NCBI GenBank assembly: GCA_020086605.1
Contig: JACBWW010000029.1
Coordinates: forward strand, 4,879,474 to 4,943,473
Direction: 5' to 3'
Source of the DNA: Lanius collurio
Taxonomy: Eukaryota > Chordata > Aves > Passeriformes > Laniidae
DNA: 64,000 nucleotides
Under the pieces are notes generated by a model. That model made no database searches. It was not told the DNA's origin and saw nothing but the letters and a program-made list of their open reading frames with translations. The position numbers and the translations under genes are program-made. The number at the start of each line of letters is the position of its first letter. Position 1 is the first letter of the stretch. This document shows positions 37,440 through 49,505 of the stretch, one piece after another.

Positions 37440-37740
37440 TCTCAATAAGCAGTGAAAATAGATAAATATATAAATATAGAGATAAATAAATCACAAGCAT
37501 TTGGTCTGACTGCTTAAAAGAGTCTACAACAATCCCTAAATGACAGGCTGTCAAATTGCAGTGTTAATTAAATGAAGATTAATTGTTAAATTTACTTAAA
37601 TTTAATACAATTAAGGGACGCATCATGTTTATATGAATTGATCAGAAGCAGTTAGCAGCTTGCACAGATCCATATTTAATAATATGATTTTAATGTTCAG
37701 TTGACACTTACCACGCAGCCACTTTTATTAAACACACACA
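37440..37740. promoter_or_regulatory. AT-rich block with paired TGACAG sites, candidate enhancer
   Basis: TGACAG and its reverse complement CTGTCA form a palindrome with one central base at 37541-37553; TGACAG is the core of TALE homeodomain factors (MEIS/PKNOX). Downstream come GTTAATTAAATG, GATTAATTGTTAAA, ACAATTAAG and TTTAATAATATG, all homeodomain-type cores, in about 150 bases. The left edge (37457-37490) is a simple ATAAATA-rich run. Function is inferred from word content only. Confidence 0.3.
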
Positions 37741-40700
37741 AGGATTAGTGTGGCACTGTCAGGCCCTTCCCACACTCTGTCATTAAACAAATGAGAATTT
37801 ACAGATGCTATTCCCTACCACCAAATATCTACTCTGATAGAATTACACCAGTACGTGAAGCACCCTGAACAGCAGCATTCCTTGGCAAGGGGATGGGAGA
37901 GAGTCCTGCTTTTAAAATAACCTGGCTGTCAGCTGGGAGTTCTCCCTTAGGGGGTCAGGGCTGGAATGCAAAGCTCCAGTGGGCTAAGCCTGGTCCCTGA
38001 GGAGCAGCAGTGCCCACCCCACTGTCCCACAACTGCCACCACGTGTCCCCAGCCACAAAATCCTCCCCGTGCCACATCACAAACCAGTACTAAGGACTCC
38101 TGCTCGAACCAGAAAGGGTCCCATGAAGGGCAAGACATCAGCAGAAGGAAGAAAATGCCCAAATTATCCCAGAAGAGAGAAGGTCCTATGTACAAAACAA
38201 AGACGAAAGGAACCTGAAAACAGTTCTTGCCTCTGATCTAATGAAAAGTTTCTTTTTCACCTTAAGCCTTGAGAGGAAGTGAATTCTGGTTAATCTCTGG
38301 CTGTTCTTGCAGCAGCACCTCTGCCAGGCAGCCGAGGTTCCCAGTAGGACCAGGAGCAGTTCCAAACACCACACACCACCTTGCCAGGCAATCTCGTTAA
38401 CAATTCCATGGGAGGTTAAAGGATTGGCAGAACAGAAATTGTGCATTAATGGGAGCAAATGAGCAACGGTCCTGAGAAAGCACAGGATGTATGGCCAACA
38501 AAATGGCAATTGCAGCAGGCACAAAAGGCATCCAGGGTCTTAATGGCCACTGATGAGTTCGATTCTGCCAATTAGAGCCAGATATCTTATGACACAGACA
38601 GGCTGAAAGCCTCCATTCCCAGTATCCTCTGTAGCCCCTAACACATACATTTTATAGAAGATTATTTATCCTCGTCTTCAAAATATACTAATTCCCTTTT
38701 AAAGAATATGCAAAAATAAAAGTCTTTCCTGGGCTTGCCTTTACACATTAGAAAGCTTTTTTGAGTATCCCGCTTGAGATAAAATTTAGATTATTTCTGG
38801 TGAAAAATGTCAGTGCAATAATAAGAACCATTGCCATACAAATGAACACCAATTCTGTGACTTCAGCAGGGGTTTAACTGGACAGAAGCATTTCATAGAG
38901 TCTTGCTGTTGTTCTACATAAAAATAATTTCTACTCCATCCAAAAATCTCAGGTCTTAGCCTTAGTGCAACACTTGCATTTACCATTCCCACTAATATTA
39001 TTCTGACAGGCAACGTTTTTAGAAAACCTTTTAATAATTCAGTATTTTCTTAGTCAACTTAGAGCATCCCTTTCCACAAACAATCAACACTGTGGGATTC
39101 ATTCTGCTGTGCTTACTCATGTCCAAGTGGATTACAAGAATGTGGGAATAAGATGAAAAAAAAATAACCATTCCTAAAGCAGAAATTAAAATTTCATCTA
39201 TGACTGCCTTTAAAGTTATACTCAAATTAGGTTAAAATATTGAGAATTCCCTAAGGGCTAGATCTCAGCTCACCTTAATTACATCACCCCAGTGAAGGGA
39301 ACAAATCCATGTGGATATTTCTACTACCTAGGAAGTGCAGAAGCAGGAGCTTCAGCAAGAAGCCACTCAGGTGCATCTGAAGGCAGCACATAAATCTTGT
39401 AAGGAAACAAAGGAACTTTCACACCAAAGCCCAGAAGAGCAGCACTGGATCCATTCGCTTCCTTCAAGCTGCGTGAGGAGAATCAGCCAAAGCCACGTTC
39501 CTTCCCCTCAGAGACAGGGGAATTGCTGAGTGTGGGCTCCAAAGAACTAAAAAGTGAGCCCATAACTGGCCATAAATTGAGGTCTTTGAATATTACTGAA
39601 ATATCTGGGTGTCATACCTTTCAGCTCCTCCCCAACCTTTTGTCCCTTCTTTAGGATATTTCAGTGATGTTCCACTTGGGGCTCTTGGTTTTGCTCAGTT
39701 AAATGCTCTCCAAATAGTTGGTTTGGGTGTAAATTCTTTCCCTACATCAAGCAGATGTGCTGTTATGCTGGGCACCAGGATTTGAGAAGAAACACCACAG
39801 CAGTGCCCTGGGACTCTCTAACTAAACAATAATTCACTGCATTTGCAAGCAGCCGATGGAGCCGTGTCCCAGTGCACGTCCTGCTGGCTCTGCCCCTCAC
39901 CAGCCCTCACTGCTGGGCTTTGATCCACCAGCTCCAGCTCACACTTCATTTTCAGGATATGAGTTGTTTCAAAGCTCATGTTACAGACCCGATTTTCAGT
40001 GCTATAAATATAATAAAAATAAATGAATGGATTTAAGGAATCATCTTGGTTTGGAGGAGGAGAAGCATCTCAGCAAGTGGATTTTGCCTTTGGGATATGC
40101 CCCCTGTGTCTCCCTCCAGCAGCACTCGGTGTTTGCCCAGCAGTCACCCCTAACTTCTATTCCACAGCTGCAGCAAAAGCTGTTGGTATTCGAGGCATAT
40201 CCCAAGTTAAGACTCCCACCATATGGTGAGAAAATATCTCGTATTAGATCCTAGGACAGCTGTTTCACTACCACCTCGTATGGCATAAGGTGAGAGCAAG
40301 AGGAAATTACAGGTAGGAGAAGAATTAAAAAACCCAAATAACTCAGCTCAGACATCAATCACTTCTATAATCCTGCTTGGGTGTGGGGAAACAGTGCAGA
40401 AAGCTGGATCCTGTTCTCAAAAAGTGCCTCTGTTGCACACATTTACTCCTACAGATGTTTAGGAAAAATTATTTCTAATTTAACTCATTAATAATGTTTT
40501 TTCGGGACTGCCAGAGGAAATATGAAGCACCCTTCCACCCTGTAAGAATAATGCAGCAATCTGGAAATATTACAGCAATGTGTCACTTTCACTCGTTCTA
40601 AATAAAAAGAGGGAAATAAAAATTAAGTATCATTAAACACAAATGCTGTTTCATTCTGGATATCTAAAGGGCACCCATTTTAGAGTGCAGTGCATCTAGA

Positions 40701-43700
40701 CATCTCATTATTTTAAAAAAAAATGAATTTAGCTGTGAAATAATATTAATTTGCTTAGTGAAATTTGATCTCACTTCACAGCTTTTCTAACTTCATTAGA
40801 AACCTCTGAGTGAAGCGTGAACTGTGACAAACTGTCCTTGTGAAAACTGGACAATAATCTCAATCAGGGATCCATTAGAAAGAGAAAGGGAAGACAGAGA
40901 AAGTGTCACTAGCAAACTACCTGTGAGTGTTTGAACTGCTGTTTTCATGTAGTGAGCAGTTGGCAGCTTCCTCTGCCATTGTCCCTGGAACAATTCAGGC
41001 AAATAAAATTACAATCTGAATGCACTGCTAAACTGGTAGGTGAAAACTATTACATGCACAATCTTTGCACAAAGGAAATCTACTCTCCTCGGACTTACTT
41101 GTTTAAAAAAGGATTATTCTATTTATGTACAAATATTTACACAGCATTAAACAGCACTGTGTTGATCTCTTCTTGCATGGAATATGTTATATTTAAAAAA
41201 CAGAACTATTTTTCTGCTTTCAACAATCTTTAAGAATTTCTATCACAAAAACATCCATTGCACTGCAAACATAAAGACTAAAAGACACTTGATTTGGTGT
41301 TTATAACCTACTTACCCAATGAAATGGAGATCTAAAACAGTTCCACAAACCCTTCAACCTACTTGGCCTAGAAAATGTTGATATTAAAAAGGTATTTGTG
41401 ATTACAAACATTTTCCTAAACCTAAGTCAAGCAGCCTTGAGCTCCCTCGTATTTACCCACAGTCAGCTACTGTGGATTAAGTGGGATACAGCAGCTCGTT
41501 ATCCCGAGCCCACACACACCTGCTGACCCCACAGCAGCTCAGACTTGAGAGGTGAATCAATAGGGTAGAGCTCCACGATGTCATCCCTAAAGAACAGAAA
41601 AAGGTCTTCCCAGATGCAAGCAGTGCAGTTAATGATAGACTCATGGCACAGATACTAATTTCTCACACATCTTGTGTCTGTCGGGAAAGAGAGATCCTGA
41701 TGTAGCATGGACAACCACACTCAAGAAATCCCCCTGGAGATCAGGCAAGCACCAGCAATTCCAAGTGAGACTTAGTTATAAACAACCCCTTTTTTTCTAA
41801 ATTGAAAAATATCAAAAGGAAATGCTGGCATTTTTTAGCCCACCTTGTTTTTCTTTTCCCCAATGACTTTTAAATAAAACAGCACTGGAAACACAGTCAA
41901 AACTTTTCCTTTAGCATAGTTTTGTTTTGGTTTTTTTTTTCCAGTAAATTCAATTTCTAACATCTATTTGCAAAACAGCTTAAAAACGTTGTGGAGAAAA
42001 ACAACAAGGCAGGGGGGAAGGGAAGGTCTAATTTCAATTAAACTAACAATAAAATAACTAACCAGGCTTGCACTTGGCAAATAAACACCTATTTAATACA
42101 TTTGGCCCACAGTTCCTACTGACCAAGTGGCATTAGGGAAGCAGATACCCCATCACGAGGCAAAAATAAATCTGGATATCTTTACCACCTAATAAAAGGT
42201 GGGGGAAATCTTTAAAAAATATTAAATCTCAAGCCAGGGTGTATTCTCACAGAAAACAGCAGCCACCACTACATTCTAAACCATCACCAGAGGAATTTCC
42301 AAGGGAAAGCATCCATGTGAAATGTATCTGCCCTGGCTCACACAGCTGCCCTAGGAGGCTGCAGAGAGGCAAGGAATTCAAACATGAATGAAGTGTTTTC
42401 CTTGCCCTGTCCACTGTAACTCCTCAACGTGCCTGGCTGGCATTAGAGAATTTTCTGCTTCAGCACAACACTTGCCAGAAATTATTAACACTCAGATTTC
42501 TCACAGAGAAAGATCTGCTGCTCTGCAGGGCCGAAGAGGCGGCATGAGGCAGTCGGCAAAATTCAGTGCTTGATTGCCCCCAGACACAGGGCAGTGCTGA
42601 AGGAGCAGGAACAATTTTGTCAGATGAGATAGGCAGCAATTTTAATCTCGTTGTGTGGGTACAAACTGCCTACATGCAAATTTCAGCTGCTTGCAAAGAA
42701 AAAGTCACTTTCCAGCTCTGCTCCCAGCCCCTTCCCACCTCCCTGTCTGAAGAGCCCTGTTTGGCCCTGTTTCTGCTGTAGCCATAAGCACCTCAGCAGC
42801 AGCAGCTTTATTCTCACAAATCCCCAGGAGGCAGAGAACCACAGTGGGGTCATTTCTGCAGATGGCTGTGATGTGGCACTTTCCCAGGCATTTGGTCCAA
42901 GTGTGCAATGCCAGGCAGGGCGAGGGAAGGGCTGGTATCCACCCCACTGGAGTGCAGCTGCATCCCCTCACCAATCACTCTGTCCTCAACAGGAATAGCC
43001 CATCCTTTCCCCTTAATTCCTCTTGAAGCTTTTCAGCAATTTGAGTATTCTCTAAAATGCCAGACAATATTATCTGCCTGCCTCTCATTAAACCTTTGGG
43101 ACTTTAATTGCAGTGAGCTTCTGTGACAGGCTCAGAACAGCCCATACACACCAGACACCTCAGCCTGCAGGTGGAGGGCCAGGCTGCTGCTGCCTTACAC
43201 TGAGCCAATATGATACACAAAGTACTCACTATTATTTGAACTGCTGGAAGCACAAACCTTTCCTCAAGTTCAAGATTTTTTGGCATGTTTCCACACACTA
43301 AATGCGTTCAAATCACACACCTAACAAGATCCAATGTTAACTCAGAGACCAATCCTAATGTAATTTACAAGTTGTGCAGGTGAAATGATTTTTAAAAGTC
43401 TCCATGTTTCAGGGTGCAGGAAAAGGAGATGCAGTAAAACTCAGAACAGGCAGGTACCTCAAGCAACCCAAAGTCAGGACAGTCACTGCACAGGAAGGAG
43501 CAAGCTTGTGGACTGGCCACATGCACCTCAGCAAGTCTGTTGGGTTAAAACACACACAAAAAGATCTTTTTGTTGTTCACTGGGGGTTTTTGAGGGTAAG
43601 CTGGCAAACAGAAAGCTCACCTTTGTAACAGATGGAAGCAATGTTTTACCACAGTGCACCTGCCCATGATCTGGTCACACTGAGGCAGAAGTTTGCCATT

Positions 43701-45876
43701 TTTTCTAGGCAGCTCTGAATATGCAAAATATGATGTGTGCAAAACTCCACCGTTGCTGCTGGACCACAACAGGCTGCTCTGGCCAAATGCTGGGTAATGA
43801 GGGAGGGAAACAAAAGCCCAAATGCAGTATTTTCCCCTTAGCAAAGGATAAACTTCAGCTAATTAGAGACTTTGGAATAAAGAGAAATTTTAAGCATGTT
43901 TGCTCCCTCATAGCCAATATTTATGCTAATAAAGAAAACAGCTACTAGAATACACCTTGAACTGAAAAGCATCCCATTTTATACCTTTAAATGGATTACA
44001 GGGGTGTTAAACATAACAAACAAAGCAAGTGTGGATGCCACCAGTTGAGACATGCTTTAAATACATCAGATTTTTTTCATGATATAAAGTTTTAACTAAT
44101 TAATCATCCCGGTCTCATGAGGTTTTCTTCCCTGTTCACCCCTACAGAGGTCACTGGATAGTGATGCTAATTTGTGAAAGTTCTCATGCACTTCTCTGCT
44201 TATTAAAAAGTGAAGAATCACACTGCAAATTTCAAAATCTATATTACACAAGGCAACTTCAGTGCCAGAGTCTCACTGTGACCTCTCTCTGCTGACAGAA
44301 GAAAAATCAAGTCTTTGTCCCTTGCTTCATCAGACACTACAGCTTCCTTCCCAGGCATATTTTGTCTGTGGTTTTGCTTGTTTTGTTTTTTAAGTACATA
44401 CACAAAAAGAGGAAATAACATCAGGTTTGTAATTCCAATGCAATTTCCTTCTGACCACACAATTTAATTACATAAAGATGGAAAATCAATTTTATTTTAA
44501 AATAGCATTCAAATGTCTCCTGAAATGAAAATTCTTTATTTATCATGAAAGGATGAAAATTATCACTCAAAGGTATATGTGAAATGAGTAGAATTAGGAG
44601 AGAAAGTGCAATTCTTTGCTGTGAAAGATTCAGCCACAAGGGAGAAAAGAAAATTAAAGTCTCTTCCCTCTAATTTTGAATTTAAAAAAAAATGAGAGAA
44701 AGAAAATGTAAATGTTCTTAATTTCATATATCCTTTTCAGCATATGGTATTTTTGGAGGCTTAAAAATCAACACAAGCCTCAAACAACCAAACAAAAACC
44801 AACCCAACATTTGGACCACTTGAGGCTCCCCAGGGAATATATTTCAGTTACTAAAAAAGATTTTAAGCTCAGCTGCTTCCACGTGCAGTGCAGTGAGCTG
44901 GCCCAACACACAACAGCGTGCTCAGCACTTGCTGGAGCTGCCCATAAATCTTCACACGCTCCAAAAAAGAGGCTTCAGAGGCTGCTGGCCACCAGCCCTG
45001 CAATAATTCACTGCTACAAAATCATTTTCTACTACTCAAACAGAGCCAGTGGCCAGCCTGATCTTTGAAACAAATGGGACAAATCCAGTATGAGGCACAA
45101 GGCACAGTTTTTTTGTGGGTGTTTGGTTTTGGGGACTTTTTTTTTGCTACAACAGAGGAGGTCTGAGACTGGCAGAGGCCAGGACCGGGTTGGGAGGAAG
45201 AGTGGAAGACTGAGAAACAACAGAGCTTCTCAGCCATGGCCAGGTCCAGGTTTTATATTCCCAGGAGAAGAGAAACTGTAGATGCAAGAGCCTAAAATTA
45301 TCAAAAAATTATATTTTTGATGGGAGTGTGAGGCCTCGCTCATGGCATGCCCTGCAGAGAAATCAGAAGGCAGAAAGACAAATCTGCTCAAGGCAGACCT
45401 GGTTAAATGGAGCTTGGCAAGAACAGATAAGAGGGTCCTGTCAAGAAGATTAAAATAAAGTAGATGGTTGCAAAGGAAGGACAGAGGGAAGATCGGAAAC
45501 CAAGCAGTGTGAAATGGGAGGAAACCACAGAACACGACAGAGAGAAAGGTGAGTCCACCTGGAAGACAGTGATGGGAAACTGCTGCCTTGATTTATGACC
45601 TTTCCATCAGGTCAAAATGAAGCCCTTACACAAACTGAAAAGGTGACAGCCTTGGGATATGATCTAGGCTTAATATTTAAATCCATGGGGTTAGGGGGAG
45701 GATTACCTGCCCAGCTGGGAGAAGAAAAACAGAAACACTAAAATTTTCAGTCCTACCTCCTAAGTTCATTTGCAGTCATGGTGTGCTAAGTATTACAAAT
45801 GTTCAAACTGTCAGTAGCAGATTATATGGATACTGGATTATATTTCCATCTCTTTTAAAGTTATTAGTAAAAAAAT
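37741..45876. other. unique non-coding DNA
   Basis: I see no gene and no clear interspersed repeat in this 8-kb stretch. GC-richer parts lie at 37960-38100, 39840-39960 and 42700-43200; they carry overlapping frames up to 115 codons without motifs. AT-rich parts with ATTAAT words lie near 40590-40790 and 44040-44110. T runs lie at about 41931-41940. The stretch 45360-45540 is purine-rich. Confidence 0.55.
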
Positions 45877-45888
45877 GTTACTAGTAAC
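45877..45888. other. 12-bp perfect palindrome
   Basis: GTTACTAGTAAC is self-complementary with no spacer. A 12-bp palindrome is expected now and then by chance in 64 kb, so it is noted only as a structural site. Confidence 0.4.
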
Positions 45889-47210
45889 TCAGAATTTATT
45901 AGTTTGAGCAGGTTTGAACCCAAAGCTCAGATTCAAGCCACACCAAACTTAGAACCAGTTCAGAAATGCATTTTATGCATAATTCTTGTCCTTAACACAA
46001 GTGAAATCCAAATCCTAACATGATCTGAGAGGGTGAATCACAGCTTCAAGAGTCTTTATATTACTCAGTGTTCTGCCTTGCCTCTTACAAAACAGGAATT
46101 CCAAGTGATCCCCCAAATCAGCAGCAATCGAATCTTCAAAGGCAAAAGAAACTAAACTGGAAAGAAACTTAGAAGCAAAATGAGCTCTTCATCACAGCTG
46201 TGATTAAATTAATCAACTGTCTCACACGAGGACAAACACTGTATTTTATTACATTTTACCCAGGCAAAGCTAATTATAAAAGCATGAGATAATTTGCAAT
46301 TATGCACTAGAACCATCATATTTTTTCAAATGGCATTCAAATGTAATATTGTCCCCACACCAACATGTGACATGTGTCATCATGATTTTTGGTTTTACCC
46401 CGGTGAGACTGCCAGGCTAACTGAAAAAATAAACTACATCTCCCACATTCAGAACACCAGAAGTTTTTCCAGGCATTCCTTCTCCCTTCACAAACTTGCA
46501 AAAGGGGATTTCAAGGCTGAAAGCTTCAAGCTTGGCAGTGAAACACAAGGCTCTGCAAACCACATTTGTGGGACATTGTTCACACGCTATTTTCAATAAA
46601 ACACACAGAAGTGGGAGCCCTTCAGTATTCTGCACCGTGCTCCAATTCCAGGAAATTGAGAAGTACCATTACATTCACCCATACATTTCTGAGCTACATG
46701 GAAGAGAGAAGCACCAACCTCCTCTTGCACTTCTGATAAATTAATTCCCCAATATGATAGAACAGTACAGCAAAATAACCCTCTCATTGAGGTTTATGAT
46801 GTACTTAAGCTTAACTCTGAATTCCTTGGATTTGCAACATTTCTTTTGGTAAAATTATTATATGCCTCTAAAACTGTAGGAAGGCTGGGAAAAGCTGCAC
46901 ATAAAAGGCAGACTCAGATTGATCCTGGATATGCAGGGGGTTATTTCTGAAGATATGTATAATAACAGCCAGAGCTTCTCTGAAGGCTGAGCCTGCCTTG
47001 CACAGTGTCACTACAGAAAATACAAAGTTAGCAACCACAGGGACAAGACAGAGCAGGGTGATCCACTGTGTCCAGGGGGATGCAGGTCCAGCAGAGGCAC
47101 CTTGCTGCTCCTTTCAGCTGCTCCCCACATCTTATGAGCCCTTGTCCACAATCACACAACCATTCAGGGATGGAAGAGGGTGAAGGGAGCCTGGAAGAAG
47201 CTGCAGGTGC
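45889..47210. other. unique non-coding DNA
   Basis: No gene is seen. Short open frames up to 101 codons overlap on both strands near 46294-46744. No repeat is recognised. Confidence 0.55.
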
Positions 47211-47282
47211 TTTGCCTCTCTTCTAGATTTACATCTCCAACTCTACTCCTCTCTCCCTCTCAAATTTCCCCTTTTCCAGTTA
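47211..47282. repeat. pyrimidine-rich tract ending in CAG
   Basis: About 70 bases are mostly C and T (CTACTCCTCTCTCCCTCTC, CCCCTTTTCCAG). It would make a strong polypyrimidine tract for a plus-strand acceptor with the AG at 47278-47279. Just beyond it lies AGACGTCA, one base from a CRE site. No exon can be tied to it. Confidence 0.5.
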
Positions 47283-48665
47283 TTTTCCATCACTGAAGAC
47301 GTCACCAACTTTTCTCATAAGTGTGAAATGTTCACTGAAAAGAGTCAAGTTTATTTTGCTCAATGTGTTTGTGCTAGATAAGCATTTGGGAATTGTTATT
47401 TGTCTTGCAGAAGTCCTGTTTCCTCTCGATACAGGCTGGTACCCTGCAAGCCCATTTCTGTAGTGTTCTACTGAATTTTGAGTTCACTTCAGTCTTCATG
47501 GTTATAGTCAAGTACTGCCCTGTTCTGATATGCATGCAGCTGCAACTTGTCAGATGGATTTATATTCAAGTATTACAGGCCTTTGTCAGGTGCAATTTTA
47601 TTTTTCCTCTGCAAAACCAGGGATGTATTATGCTGGTGGTTGGTGCACAGCAACTCCCCCAGAGTGCTGAGAGTCCCCAAGAGCTTTTCCTGCAGCAACA
47701 GAAAGCAGGCTCAGAATCCACAGCCAATCTTGAGCCAAAGGCAGGAGCATCACATATTTTCAGGCTTCTCATCCCCACATTACTGACCAGTGGTGGTGAG
47801 AAAGTAAGCTGTCCTTGCCAAGTGGCCACAAGGGATGGTCTGTCTGTCTCCTCACAGAAATAGCACCCCACCAGCAATGGGCACTGCTCCAGACAGGCAG
47901 ACTGCAGCAGAGCACACATCAGCTCATCAACCTGTGTCAAAACTCATTTGTTAAGCATCTCCCACCAACTTCTGTGTTTTGAAACACATTGCAACAGGAT
48001 AAAAAAGGAGGGTTGCTTGCTTCATGGCCTGACCATCGCCCTTGTTAGAAGGACCTCATGGTAGTCGAGAAATTTCCCATAAATTTAAATTAAGTCTTCT
48101 GATAAAAGTACGTCAGAAGAAAGAACAGTTTTTAATGCTGGAGAACCACCCTCCTGGTGGAACTATTTGCTCTGGGCCACGGAGCTGGAAGGAGAAAGCC
48201 CAAAGCCACTGCAGCCAAGAGCAGAGCATCAGCCAGCACAACCCTCCTGGCACCACGGCACCTCAGTGCCCCTGGGAAATGTGAACACAGGGCATTTGCC
48301 TTTGCTGCAAAGCTTGCAAGACAGCAGTGAAAGAGAAAGAAAAATGCATTAACTGGCTCAAGGCAGCCCTTTCCCTGAGCACTGCAGTTTCTGTTGAGTC
48401 AGAGCTGTCATCTGCCCAGCAAACTTATCTTCACTGGCCATTTTGCAAGTAAGATTCAATCAGGGCTCCCTGGCTCCTGAGGGAAGCAGCACTTCAGCAT
48501 GAACTGCTTCCACTCAAACGTAATGGAGTGAGATTGCTCATGCCATTATTTTAAATGGCTGGAGGCCACACGGTCCCCAATTTCATTAGCTGCATTTATA
48601 AACAGACCTTACACTTAATGCTGTGGAACACAGAGACATGTACACATGACGTGTCATCTTCCCAC
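47283..48665. other. non-coding DNA with one long unsupported frame
   Basis: A second acceptor-like site (TTATTTGTCTTGCAG, AG at 47409-47410) opens directly into a frame of about 150 codons that closes at 47863. The peptide has no ATG near its start, no recognisable domain and a minus-strand frame of 124 codons across it. I treat it as non-coding. The rest to 48665 shows nothing. Confidence 0.45.
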
Positions 48666-48712
48666 CACACACACACACACAAAAAAGGGAAAAAGGAAAA
48701 AGTAAAAACCAG
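48666..48712. repeat. (CA)n microsatellite with A/G-rich tail
   Basis: Eight CA units (48666-48681) are followed by A6 and GGGAAAAAGGAAAAAG. It is a compound simple repeat. Confidence 0.85.
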
Positions 48713-48895
48713 AACACCAGTTTAAGTGTCTCCATTTGATACACCATCTGAGTGGAGAGAGTATTTTTGCAGATATATATAAGCAACAGCTGATTGAACT
48801 ATTCAATCAACTGTCTGCAAGTGGAAGACACAGAATGAGTGTCCTGTTCTGCTTCACAAATTAGAAAAATTACAGTCAGTCAGACCAGGCACACA

Positions 48896-48896
48896 N
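48896..48896. other. ambiguous base (N)
   Basis: A single N interrupts ACACA and GTTTT. It marks an undetermined or heterozygous consensus position and not a scaffold gap. Confidence 0.95.
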
Positions 48897-49339
48897 GTTT
48901 TGTTTTCTCATATCACATTTCAAGAGACAACAGAAAAGGATTTACTAAAAGCACCGATACAAGGTTTATCAGCAAAAATACACATTCCAAAGAACTCTCA
49001 CCAAAAATCACCCTGCTCCCTTTTTATTCTAAAAGATTGCCATGAAATTCAAATTTCTGAAATATTAGGGAACTTGCACACTACCTTCAGTCAAGTGGGC
49101 AGAGCATCAGAGGCTTGACACAAACTGGCTAAAAGCAGACGTTGAAAAATCACATTTCAAATCAGGAGAGGAGCAGGAAAGGGAAAAAATAAAACAAAAA
49201 CATGTGCAAAAAACATGTATATAAAAAACCCTGAAACAAGCAAGAAAAACTGATGCTAATTGCTAAGGGAACACGGGCAATATAAGACCATTGAAGCAGA
49301 TTTAATTGGCTTTCCACAAGTGACACCTCAAAGCAAGTA

Positions 49340-49505
49340 AGCAAATCTCGATGGGTGAGGAATTTTAAGGACATGTTAGACAGCCATCTGTCAAGGATAA
49401 AGCAGGACCTGGAAAAACAGGTCCTGCCTTCAGGCAAGGGATGGACAAACTGACCTCTCCTCATTCTAACCTCATTTTCTCTGTGAAATCTGTGAAATTG
49501 GAGGA
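49340..49505 (+). mobile_element. ancient LINE 3' end (CR1/L2 type)
   Basis: At 49361-49399 the plus strand reads NFKDMLDSHLSRI, matching the last coding segment of old CR1/L2 LINEs (FKDRLDNHLSGI-like). It is followed by GGTCCTGCCTTCAGGCAAGG, then GACAAACTGACCTCTC and TTTTCTCTGTGA, which follow the 3' UTR of the same families (GTCCTGCCT…CAGGGG…GGACTAGATGACCTCT…TTTCTATGA). It is much more diverged than the CR1 tails at 16.8 and 33.9 kb, so it is an older family. A 117-codon minus-strand frame over it is a shadow. Confidence 0.75.
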
